This document shows, piece after piece, positions 53,081 to 60,177 of a stretch of 64,000 bases of DNA. Position 1 is the stretch's first letter. Each line of letters starts with the position of its first letter. The notes beneath the pieces are model-generated. The model saw nothing but the letters and a program-made list of their open reading frames with translations, had not been told where the DNA came from and did not search any database. The translations under genes were made by a program, and so were the position numbers. Source of the DNA: Ruminococcus sp. YRD2003 (GTDB taxonomy: Bacteria > Bacillota > Clostridia > Oscillospirales > Ruminococcaceae); NCBI GenBank assembly GCA_900109435.1, contig FNZT01000018.1, forward strand, positions 1-64,000, written 5' to 3'.

Positions 53081-53578
53081 TTATTGTATTTCTATATGAT
53101 ATCTTGAAAAGTCGGATTTGTGTTTGTTGTAGTATTTTTCGGCAACATCGCATATTATATTACAAAAACGTGTTGTGTTGAGATATACATAACTCGTTGT
53201 TTTGGACTTGCCGTTCGATGTGACTGTTTCCACAGCAGAACAAGTTTCACCATCTTTAGTTAACTTAAATTCATTGAAGTTAATGGCGTTTATTTCTATA
53301 TTTCCAGAATGTAAAACAGCACACCTTAATTTATAGCAGTTTTCCGCTGTAAAGTCGGGCAATTTAGGTAGTGTTGTAACAACATTCGGAGATTGCGGTC
53401 CGTTATATTCAGTACAGCAATACTTATTATACCAATCTTTATACCTTTTTCCAACTTTGCTTTCATTCGGAAATTCAACTTGTCCACAAATATCAGGTAT
53501 AGTCAACGCAAGTGCTAAAGCAGCAAGATAATTGTCGTTAGCAAGGGATTTCCTAATTGACTTAATTTTGTCTATCAT
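53081..53578 (-). CDS. HEPN-like protein within the restriction locus (B)
   Basis: A 165-residue protein starting MIDKIKSIRKSLANDNYLAALALALTIPD, with TTAGGAG ahead. A helical N-terminal half leads to YKLRCAVLHSG, which contains R-x4-H (RCAVLH), the signature of HEPN ribonucleases. The pattern DICG...RYKDWYNKYC before it fits HEPN-like families of defence islands. HEPN proteins often cut RNA in abortive or toxin-antitoxin systems. Here it sits between the first hsdS locus and the recombinase, its ribosome site adjoining inversion core c. HEPN is inferred from one motif and helical content only. Confidence 0.5.
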   Translation of the reverse strand: MIDKIKSIRKSLANDNYLAALALALTIPDICGQVEFPNESKVGKRYKDWYNKYCCTEYNGPQSPNVVTTLPKLPDFTAENCYKLRCAVLHSGNIEINAINFNEFKLTKDGETCSAVETVTSNGKSKTTSYVYLNTTRFCNIICDVAEKYYNKHKSDFSRYHIEIQ

Positions 53579-53593
53579 ATTGTTTCTCCTAAC

Positions 53594-53608
53594 ATAAATG
53601 AAAATTTA
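53594..53608 (+). repeat. hsdS inversion core, site c (element B)
   Basis: ATAAATGAAAATTTA, plus orientation, at the 5' edge of the first-locus TRD2 half. Confidence 0.85.
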
Positions 53609-54262
53609 GAGCAGCAGGCACAGGCGTATTTCGTAGACCTGTTTATCACCAATGCTGATCCGAATTGGAGAATAGGCACTATTTCCGATTTGGGCAATGT
53701 AGTCGGTGGAGGTACTCCGTCAAAAAAGGTTGAGGAATACTATACAAGCGACGGAATAGCGTGGATTACCCCTAAAGACTTATCTAATGACAAATACAAA
53801 TTTGTTGCTCACGGCGAAACAGATATTACAGAATTAGGGCTTGCCAAAAGCAGTGCTACTCTTATGCCGAAAGGCACTGTACTGTTCAGTTCTCGTGCGC
53901 CTATCGGGTATATTGCTATTGCAGACGGTCAAGTATGCACAAATCAGGGCTTCAAGTCTATTGTTCCATTGGATAATGTAGGTACTGCTTTTGTTTATTA
54001 TTTTCTAAAAGAAAACCTTTCTGCAATTGAAAATGTTGCTTCGGGTTCTACATTTAAGGAAGTATCAGGCAGTACCATGAAGAGTTTTACGGCAATCATT
54101 CCTGATAACGATACATTAGCTGAATTTCAGCGGTTTTGCAGTCCTCTATTTGAACAGCAGCGAGCTTTAGAGTACGAAAATCGTTATCTTGCGTCTATTC
54201 GAGATACGCTCCTGCCGAAGCTGATGAACGGCGAGATCGACGTGTCGGCGGTCAAGATTTAG
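53594..54262 (+). pseudogene. hsdS: hsdS TRD2 half, inverted (B, first locus)
   Basis: The plus-strand frame reads INENLEQQAQAYFVDLF, a recognition domain (NVVGGGTPSKKVEEYYTSDG...), and the end SIRDTLLPKLMNGEIDVS. It has no promoter or first half; a TTG at 53690 is unlikely to be used. Cores at 53594-53608 and 54277-54291 flank it. Inversion would fuse it to the TRD1 half starting at 54813 and make a subunit of about 397 residues directly behind hsdM. Confidence 0.88.
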
Positions 54263-54813
54263 GCGGCTTGCAGGCGTAAATTTTCATTTATCGCAGTATT
54301 CAACTCTATCTTATCGTCAATTGCAGACAACACTGCACCTATCCTGCGCTGTTCGTCTATATCAACAGGCACACATACTTTGATTGACTTCATAGTATTG
54401 CCTGATACTTCCTTGAATGTAGTACCGCTTCCCATATTTTCGATGTTATCCCTATTGTATTTCAGCAGATAATAAAGAAACATAAAGTCCGTATCAGTAT
54501 TTGGGATAACACTCTTAAAGCCCTGATTGGTACACATCTCCTTAGCTGCGATAGCAACATATCCTATCGGAGCGCGAGAAGAAAACAATACCGTGTTAGG
54601 TGGTAAGAGCCTTGTAGAACAGCTATTTAAGCCAATTTCCGTAATATTTCTTTCGCCATGAAAAATAAATCTTCCGCTGAAAGTAGATAAATCTTTTGGA
54701 GTAATCCAAGATATATCGCCGTTTTCATAATTCTCAGGTTTTTTTGTAGAGGGAGTAGCACCGCCGACAACTTCACCTAAGTCAGCTATGGTGCATTCTT
54801 TCCAATCAGACAT
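54259..54813 (-). CDS. hsdS: HsdS TRD1 half behind hsdM (B, first locus, off configuration)
   Basis: About 184 residues from ATG 54813, which overlaps the hsdM stop by eight bases. MSDWKECTIADLGEVVGGATPS begins a complete first recognition domain. It ends IDDKIELNTAINENL at the core, then RLQAA and a stop contributed by the flipped segment. As this is the only S position next to hsdM, the system in this copy has no full specificity subunit. TRD1 here resembles the flipped TRD2 beside it (GGxTPS...ISWITPKDL), so both halves of the full gene could recognise similar half-sites. Confidence 0.88.
   Translation of the reverse strand: MSDWKECTIADLGEVVGGATPSTKKPENYENGDISWITPKDLSTFSGRFIFHGERNITEIGLNSCSTRLLPPNTVLFSSRAPIGYVAIAAKEMCTNQGFKSVIPNTDTDFMFLYYLLKYNRDNIENMGSGTTFKEVSGNTMKSIKVCVPVDIDEQRRIGAVLSAIDDKIELNTAINENLRLQAA
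54277..54291 (-). repeat. hsdS inversion core, site d (element B)
   Basis: Minus-strand ATAAATGAAAATTTA at the end of the TRD1 half behind hsdM. Confidence 0.85.
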
Positions 54814-56314
54814 CATACCCAATCGCCCCCAGCTTCTCCCTGATCTCGTTTTCAAGCTCATGGGACTTCTTGAACATATCCGAAAGCTCCGAAGTCAGGC
54901 GCTTCATTTTCTCGTCGAACGGCTCGCCGTCATCTTCCTGCTCCTCAATTCCGACATAGCGGCCGGGGGTGAGAATGTAGTCCTGTGCAGCGATAGTCTG
55001 AATGTCAGCCACCGCACAGAATCCCTTGACTTCCTCTAATGTGCCGTCCTGAAATGCCTTGAACGTGTCAGCGAGTTTCTGAATGTCCTCGTCCGTAAAG
55101 TCACGGTGCTTGCGGTCAACCATATAGCCCATTTTACGGGCATCAATGAACAGCGTTTTGCCTTTCTGCTTCTTGCCCTTTGTGATGAACCACAGCGTTA
55201 CGGGGATAGTGACGGAGTAGAAAAGCTGTGTCGGCATCGCAACGATACCCTCGACCAAGTCAGCTTCAATGATATTCTTACGAATATCGCCCTCACCGCT
55301 GGACTGCGTAGACAGCGCACCATTCGCAAGCACCAGACCGATCTTGCCGTTTGGTGCAAGGTGGTGTATCATGTGCTGAATCCACGCATAGTTGGCGTTT
55401 CCGGCAGGCGGTACACCGTATTTCCAGCGAATATCATCTTTCAGCTTATCCTGTCCCCAGTTGGAGAGGTTGAACGGCGGATTTGCCATGATAAAGTCGG
55501 CTTTCAGCGTCTTGTGCAGATCGTTGAAAAATGTATCTGACTGATAATCACCCAAATTAGCTCCTATACCATGAATCGCCATGTTGATCTTAGCCATTTT
55601 CCATGTGTCAGCGTTTGACTCCTGTCCATAAACAGAAATGCTGTCTCTTTTTCCACTATGAGCTTCTACAAAATCTGCTGACTGTACGAACATACCGCCA
55701 CTACCACAACAAGGGTCATACACACGACAATTCTCAAATGGCTGTAGTATCGCAACGATTGTTTTTACAATGCTTTCAGGTGTGTAGAATTCGCCTCCCT
55801 TAACGCCCTCATACGCAGCGAATTGTTTAATGCAGTACTGATATGTTGTGCCGAGCAGATCTTTATGCTTATCGGTTGTTTGTGTCATATCCATATTGGT
55901 GAACAGATCGACCACATCACCGAGAACACGCTTGTCAAGATCGGGACTTGCGTAGTTCTTCGGCAGAACGTTCTTCAAAGTCTTGTTCTCGTCCTCGATA
56001 GCTCTCATAGCATCGTCAATGACAGAGCCGATCTCAGGAGTATGAGCCGCAGCGGACACCACCGACCACCGAGCCTTTTCAGGCACGAAGAAGATATTGT
56101 CCATAAGGTAGGCATCAGGCTCGTCCTCGAAGCCGTCACCCTCAGCCACAAGCTCATTATAACGCTTCTCAAAAGCACTCGATATGTAACGCAGGAAGAT
56201 AAGTCCTACGATAACTTTTCTATATTCGGCAGCCGGAATATGCCCCCACAACACGCAGGCAGCGTCCCAGATCTGCTTTTCAAAGCCAATATTGGCGGTA
56301 TTCTTTTCAGCCAT
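54806..56314 (-). CDS. hsdM: Type I restriction methylase HsdM (B)
   Basis: A 502-residue N6-adenine methylase: helical N-terminal domain (WDAACVLWGHIPAAEYRKVI), GGEFYTPESIVKTIV, motif I DPCCGSGGMF near 200 and motif IV NPPF near 280. Length and motif I place it in a different subfamily from hsdM of element A. It is first in the operon, transcribed from the backbone promoter at 56365-56393. It ends in an eight-base overlap with the hsdS TRD1 half. Confidence 0.95.
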   Translation of the reverse strand: MAEKNTANIGFEKQIWDAACVLWGHIPAAEYRKVIVGLIFLRYISSAFEKRYNELVAEGDGFEDEPDAYLMDNIFFVPEKARWSVVSAAAHTPEIGSVIDDAMRAIEDENKTLKNVLPKNYASPDLDKRVLGDVVDLFTNMDMTQTTDKHKDLLGTTYQYCIKQFAAYEGVKGGEFYTPESIVKTIVAILQPFENCRVYDPCCGSGGMFVQSADFVEAHSGKRDSISVYGQESNADTWKMAKINMAIHGIGANLGDYQSDTFFNDLHKTLKADFIMANPPFNLSNWGQDKLKDDIRWKYGVPPAGNANYAWIQHMIHHLAPNGKIGLVLANGALSTQSSGEGDIRKNIIEADLVEGIVAMPTQLFYSVTIPVTLWFITKGKKQKGKTLFIDARKMGYMVDRKHRDFTDEDIQKLADTFKAFQDGTLEEVKGFCAVADIQTIAAQDYILTPGRYVGIEEQEDDGEPFDEKMKRLTSELSDMFKKSHELENEIREKLGAIGYDV

Positions 56315-56364
56315 AGTATTTACACCTCTTAAACCTACGCTTACAGCGAGGTATTATCCATTAT

Positions 56365-56393
56365 ATTATAGCACAATCTGCACAAATAGTCAA
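56365..56393 (-). promoter_or_regulatory. Backbone promoter driving the restriction operon (B)
   Basis: Minus strand: TTGACT (56393-56388), 17-base spacer, TATAAT (56370-56365). It shares TTGACTATTTGTGCA with element A's promoter. Confidence 0.8.
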
Positions 56394-56449
56394 TCATTCG
56401 ACAATGAAAAATCTATATATTTCACTGGGGATTTTACGGGCAAAACGAA

Positions 56450-56473
56450 AAGGCGGCTCCGTAGAACCGCCTT
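56450..56473 (-). terminator. Terminator of the XRE gene (B)
   Basis: AAGGCGG (56450-56456) / CCGCCTT (56467-56473), the same as in element A. Confidence 0.6.
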
Positions 56474-56780
56474 ACTTCATTTCTTTTGCAATCGCTATCA
56501 GCATTTCAAGCTGTTTCGGGGACAGGGACTTGAATGTTGCAACAGCTTCATTCAATGTGCCGGGGCTTGTAACATCTTCCTCAAAGAAGTCCTTTGGCTC
56601 AACACCGAGGAACTCGCAGATATAGAGGAACATCTGCATTGAGGGCAGAGCCTTCTTGTTTTCGATATTGTTGATATAGCTTTGACTTTGACCTAAGCTC
56701 AGGCTCATATCCCGTGCGGATATATTCTTCTCCGTCCTCAGCTTTGCTATCCGGTCCGATATGAAGTCTGCATCAATCAT
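56472..56780 (-). CDS. XRE-family regulator (B copy)
   Basis: A 102-residue Cro/C1-type protein with residue-for-residue identity to 37144-37452, including the tail SPKQLEMLIAIAKEMK. The DNA around it is also close to identical, unlike the integrase-side genes, which have diverged. One regulator could therefore control both elements. It is divergent from the SLOG gene; the shared intergenic region carries TTGAAA/TTTCAA half-sites. Confidence 0.88.
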   Translation of the reverse strand: MIDADFISDRIAKLRTEKNISARDMSLSLGQSQSYINNIENKKALPSMQMFLYICEFLGVEPKDFFEEDVTSPGTLNEAVATFKSLSPKQLEMLIAIAKEMK

Positions 56781-56932
56781 TCGTATCACCACCTACATAT
56801 AATTATAATATACGCAAGTTGAAATCTACCTATACATTGTTTCAATTTGTATTGACTTAACAACAATATTTAGGTATAATTGATAGAGATACCGTTTTGA
56901 AATCGACACGGGACAATGTGAGGTGCATAGCG

Positions 56933-57406
56933 ATGATGAACATTTACACAGTTTGCTTTTTCGGGCATAGATACATAGAGCGCAGAACGGAGATCAGTGA
57001 CCGCCTTGACAAGCTCCTGCATGACCTGATAACGCAGAAGGAGTATGTTGACTTCCTGATCGGACGGGACGGAGAATTTGACTTGCTTGCTTCTGCTGCC
57101 ATTAAGCGAGCTATCCGCAGTTACAGTTACGGCAATACCCATTTTACACTTGTCCTCCCGTACATGAAAGCGGAGTACCGTGACAACGAAAAGGAGTACC
57201 TTGACTATTACGATGAAGTCGAGGTGTGTGCTGAATCGTCTGAAGCTCACCCAAAGTCTGCTATCCAAGTCCGCAACCGCAGTATGATCGACCGATCAGA
57301 CCTTGTGGTATGCTGTATACAGCATAAAAGCGGAGGAGCATACCGCACGATACAATACGCTGAGAAACAGGGCAAGAAGATAGTGAACCTTGCAGACGAA
57401 AACTGA
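56933..57406 (+). CDS. SLOG-family (DUF1273/YspA-like) protein (B copy)
   Basis: About 157 residues, MMNIYTVCFFGHRYIERRTEI, differing from the A copy at a handful of positions (GEFD for GDFD, RSYSYGN for RSYGYGN). FGHR, LVLPYM and KSGGAYRTIQYAEKQGKKIVNL mark the SLOG fold. Its promoter is TTGACT-17-TATAAT, as in A. It converges on the 76-residue gene across a shared terminator. Confidence 0.8.
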   Translation: MMNIYTVCFFGHRYIERRTEISDRLDKLLHDLITQKEYVDFLIGRDGEFDLLASAAIKRAIRSYSYGNTHFTLVLPYMKAEYRDNEKEYLDYYDEVEVCAESSEAHPKSAIQVRNRSMIDRSDLVVCCIQHKSGGAYRTIQYAEKQGKKIVNLADEN

Positions 57407-57431
57407 ATAGGCTTCTGAAAAGAAAAAATCA

Positions 57432-57471
57432 GGGCTATGCCTTCCGTACACGGTCACGGAGGACATAGCCC
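57432..57471. terminator. Bidirectional terminator between SLOG and the right-end gene (B)
   Basis: GGGCTATG (57432-57439) / CATAGCCC (57464-57471), identical to element A. Confidence 0.8.
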
Positions 57472-57492
57472 TTTCCTTATGCTGTGATTGTA

Positions 57493-57723
57493 TCAGTCCT
57501 GAATCTCCTGCATCATAGTCGCACCGTCCTTGAAGCCGACCTTGTAGGCAGCTCTCATCTCAGCGGCGGCGGTATCGCTCACACAGTCGAGGAGCTTGTG
57601 AAACACATCAATCTGTTCCTCACTCAGCGAATCTTCAAAGGGGATACAGAGCTTGTTGAACTCGTCAGAGAACTCAGCGGAGTGGATTTCGCCCTGGCGG
57701 TAGTTGTAAAGTGCATCGATCAT
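57493..57723 (-). CDS. 76-residue right-end protein, DUF6809-like (B copy)
   Basis: Homologue of 38165-38395, starting MIDALYNYRQGEIHSAEFSDEFNKL and ending AAYKVGFKDGATMMQEIQD. It is the last gene before the right core and is transcribed inward. The upstream DNA differs from A beyond the start codon and contains the integrase-B-type box, showing that the regulatory region was exchanged together with the integrase while this coding sequence was kept. Confidence 0.55.
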   Translation of the reverse strand: MIDALYNYRQGEIHSAEFSDEFNKLCIPFEDSLSEEQIDVFHKLLDCVSDTAAAEMRAAYKVGFKDGATMMQEIQD

Positions 57724-57789
57724 AGTATTCTCGTCCTTTCAATCTCTCCAACACACGGAGAGTAGCCATTTACCTGTCTTTTTCGATCT

Positions 57790-57806
57790 ATCGGTAAGAT
57801 CGCTTA
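57790..57806 (+). promoter_or_regulatory. Right-end box of element B shared with the integrase promoter
   Basis: ATCGGTAAGATCGCTT matches the reverse complement of 40375-40390 (ATCGGTAAGGTCGCTT) at 15 of 16 bases. It lies about 28 bases before the right core, in the same relative place as the unrelated box of element A. Confidence 0.7.
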
Positions 57807-57833
57807 GAACGAGTCCATAAGTAGTCAGTGACA

Positions 57834-57835
57834 GG
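57834..57835 (+). other. Right attachment core of element B
   Basis: GG of helicase codon GGC (G-F-K-E-R). It matches the GG at 38634-38635. Confidence 0.7.
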
Positions 57836-58376
57836 CTTCAAGGAGCGCACCCGTATCGCTAACTATACAGGTCTGCCCGAATTGATGAGTATGTTCAAGC
57901 AGGTGGCTGACATTAGGACGGCGGATACGCTGAAACTCGATGTTCCCGACTGTGATTATCAGGTAGTTCAGGTCGAAGCTACTCCTTTTCAGCAGGAACT
58001 TGTTCAGGAACTTGCCGACAGAGCTGATGCTATCAATGCAGGAAACGTTGATCCTACGATCGACAATATGCTCAAGATTACGTCGGACGGAAGAAAGCTC
58101 GGTCTTGATCCGAGACTGATTGATCCGTCCTTTGAGGACAACCCCGATACAAAGCTGAACAGGTGCGTTGAGAACGTTGCCCGTATTCACGCTGAAACGG
58201 CTGAGGACAGGCTCACACAGATAATCTTCTGTGATTTGGGCGTTCCGCACAAGGCCGCAGAAGCAGCGGTCGAAGGCGAAGATGCAGACGATGCGAAGGA
58301 TAAGAAGTCTATCGCTGAGGTCGAGTCTCTTGAAGAAGAATGCGATTTTTGCGTGTATGACGATATTCGTGATAAC
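57836..58376 (+). pseudogene. ICE helicase, part 3 of 3, truncated
   Basis: About 180 codons: FKERTRIANYTGLPELMSMF, KQVADIRTADTLKLDVPD, then VDPTIDNMLKITSDGRKLGLDPRLIDP, and RLTQIIFCDLGVP. This follows part 2 in SNF2 helicases of ICEs. The match ends at CDFCVYDDIRD near 58370, where relatives continue toward helicase motifs V-VI. The frame then enters the antisense 3' end of a KTR gene. The rest of the helicase is not in this window. Confidence 0.88.
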
Positions 58377-58526
58377 TGTGGTATTGAATTGTTTTACGCT
58401 GATTATTATTTCCCGTTTGCACTTCGGACAGTATAGCGGAAAATTTTCAAGTACTGTATTATCACAGATTTTAATTCTCTTTTTGTTGTTGCAGTTGGGG
58501 CATAATAGCCATTCGTTTTTTTTCAT
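58377..58526 (-). CDS. Cysteine-rich KTR-type protein, C-terminus lost
   Basis: About 50 residues from ATG 58526: MKKNEWLLCPNCNNKKRIKI, then a second pair YCPKCKREI and VKQFNTTVIT. The two CPxC pairs make a zinc ribbon and fit the cysteine-rich KTR family, small ICE proteins that usually end VI-EPDAKTQSR or similar. Here the chain passes at VIT into the antisense of the helicase fragment, so the last ten or so residues are missing. The frame stays open across the junction by chance. Function unknown. Confidence 0.7.
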
Positions 58527-58571
58527 TCTTTGTTTTTCATCAGATAATAGAATATCTATGGACAATTACAT

Positions 58572-59357
58572 TTACAACTCACGCAGTTTCCACCGCCTTG
58601 TAGAAACCATTACACACGCGCCCACAATGAGTACTGTTAAGACGATGTAGGAAAGATAGACGCCATTTAGTGCTACTTCATACACATCATAGTACCGCAG
58701 AGGGGTCAGATAATCCAAGAAACGATTCCCTGTGTACTCGGCAGTAAAGGCCAACACATAGGCGGCCAATACGAAAACCGTACCGGCGCGTACCGCGGCC
58801 TTATAAGATTTGAAAAGGCTGGCAAACAGCAGACCCAAGGCAAAAAAGAGAAGCTGGGTAAAGAACATTCCCATCGTTGTGGAAAGCACCGCTCCCGGCT
58901 GATCCAGACCGCCCAAAGGAAGAACGATCGTGAAATAATTGCACACGCCGCTGAACAGGGCGAACACCAGCAGGTTCACTGCTGAAACGATCACCTTCGC
59001 CAGAACAATGGTTTTCCGCTCCACAGGCTTTGTGAACAGGTATTCGGATGTTCCAAATTTCTTTTCCCTCGCCACACAGGACAGGCCCAGAGAGATTGCA
59101 TAGGCAAAGGCCAACAGCCCCTCCCAAAAATAGATACACGCGTACCAACCAAGGGCAGTCGTGAGATCCCCTTTCACACCGAACATGATCATGATCAAGC
59201 GAGGAAATTGGCCGACTGTCCGGGCCATCTCATCCAGACTGTCCTTCAAGGATAAAAGTTCAAAATAGCAGAATCCGCACAGCAGTAACATGATCCCCAG
59301 CCAGATCAGCAGGGTCTTTCTGGTTTGGCGGAATTCGTTTTTCACCAATGTTTTCAT
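58572..59357 (-). CDS. ABC-2-type transporter permease (second)
   Basis: A 261-residue membrane protein with six predicted helices: LLIWLGIMLLLCGFCYF, a pair after GWYACIYFWEGLLAFAYAISLGL, and further ones to the end (YIVLTVLIVGACVMV). The segment KFGTSEYLFTKPVERKTIVLAK is also found in the neighbouring permease (SEYLFTKPHTRKTIYWAK), so the two are paralogous halves. It ends the transporter set; 12 bases separate it from the first permease. A drug or peptide exporter is the usual assignment for such TetR-controlled pairs; substrate unknown. Confidence 0.85.
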   Translation of the reverse strand: MKTLVKNEFRQTRKTLLIWLGIMLLLCGFCYFELLSLKDSLDEMARTVGQFPRLIMIMFGVKGDLTTALGWYACIYFWEGLLAFAYAISLGLSCVAREKKFGTSEYLFTKPVERKTIVLAKVIVSAVNLLVFALFSGVCNYFTIVLPLGGLDQPGAVLSTTMGMFFTQLLFFALGLLFASLFKSYKAAVRAGTVFVLAAYVLAFTAEYTGNRFLDYLTPLRYYDVYEVALNGVYLSYIVLTVLIVGACVMVSTRRWKLREL

Positions 59358-59369
59358 CTTTGCACCCCC

Positions 59370-60164
59370 TCATGAGCGGAACTGGATGTCTTTTTTCAAA
59401 AAGACACGATAAGACAGCACCAAAAACAGGGCAAACAGCAGTACACACCATCCCAAGTAATCCAACTCATAAAAGCCAGATTTGGAAATCTCAGCCGCAC
59501 TAAAGAACGAGTACGGGGACAGAAAACTAATGGCACGGTTGCTGACAATGTTGGAGAAGCTGGTGACGCAGTACTCGACAAAGACAATTAACCCGGCAGT
59601 CAAAAGTGGGCTTCGATTGCGTGAAAATAGAATTCCAACCAAAAGCCCCATAGCTGCAAGGAACAGCGTGACCAGCATGAGGGAAAGAGCAATCAGAAAG
59701 AACTCTCCCCAGTCAATGCCGGAGCGGAACAGGGCCAGCGCCAAAAAAGAGGCGAGAAGATATACCATGCTCACGACCACTACGCCGAAAAAAACCGTGA
59801 ACGCCTTTGCCCAGTAAATCGTTTTTCGGGTATGGGGTTTTGTAAACAGATATTCAGAGGTTCGCTCCGAGCACTCCTTGGTGTGAATGGCGATACCGAA
59901 GTGCATCCCGAAAATACCGGACGCAATCATAAAAAAGCTGGTAAGAAACGCATAAATGCCCAACGGTGAGGTCAGATATTCCATGGACACACCAACGCCT
60001 TTGTAAAAATCACTCGTACCCAGCGTTTCATAGAGGTCTCCGGTGGAAACATCCATAAAGCTGTAATAGGTAGGCGTCATCACAAAAACACACAGAGCCA
60101 AGGCGATGGCCCAACCCAAAATATATTTGCGGTGCCTTTTCAGTTCATATTTCAAAATGACCAT
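59370..60164 (-). CDS. ABC-2-type transporter permease (first)
   Basis: A 264-residue membrane protein. ATG 60164 is preferred to an earlier in-frame start because AAGGAGGTG precedes it and the longer version would overlap the ATPase gene. Helices include YILGWAIALALCVFVM near 15-30, IYAFLTSFFMIASGIFGM, VVVSMVYLLASFLALALF, and a C-terminal pair. It shares the SEYLFTKP signature with the partner permease. Confidence 0.85.
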   Translation of the reverse strand: MVILKYELKRHRKYILGWAIALALCVFVMTPTYYSFMDVSTGDLYETLGTSDFYKGVGVSMEYLTSPLGIYAFLTSFFMIASGIFGMHFGIAIHTKECSERTSEYLFTKPHTRKTIYWAKAFTVFFGVVVVSMVYLLASFLALALFRSGIDWGEFFLIALSLMLVTLFLAAMGLLVGILFSRNRSPLLTAGLIVFVEYCVTSFSNIVSNRAISFLSPYSFFSAAEISKSGFYELDYLGWCVLLFALFLVLSYRVFLKKDIQFRS

Positions 60165-60177
60165 GCCCGACACCTCC

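Larger units (their letters stand above)
38634..57835. mobile_element. Element B: second serine-integrase mobilizable element with switchable type I restriction cargo
   Basis: About 19.2 kb inserted in the same helicase gene 150 bases beyond element A and in the same orientation. It has the same backbone order as A, with a different integrase, a TnpW-like gene, a 137-residue membrane protein, a fluoride-riboswitch antiporter and an unrelated type I restriction system. Joining GG at 38634 to GG at 57834 gives ELKPAGN-GFKERTRIANY in frame. Like A it has a relaxase but no transfer channel. Confidence 0.88.

Noticed and set aside
57825..58565. A 246-codon minus-strand open frame from the KTR start through helicase part 3
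   Set aside because: Only the first 50 or so codons resemble a protein (KTR). The rest is the antisense of the helicase fragment, kept open by its composition.
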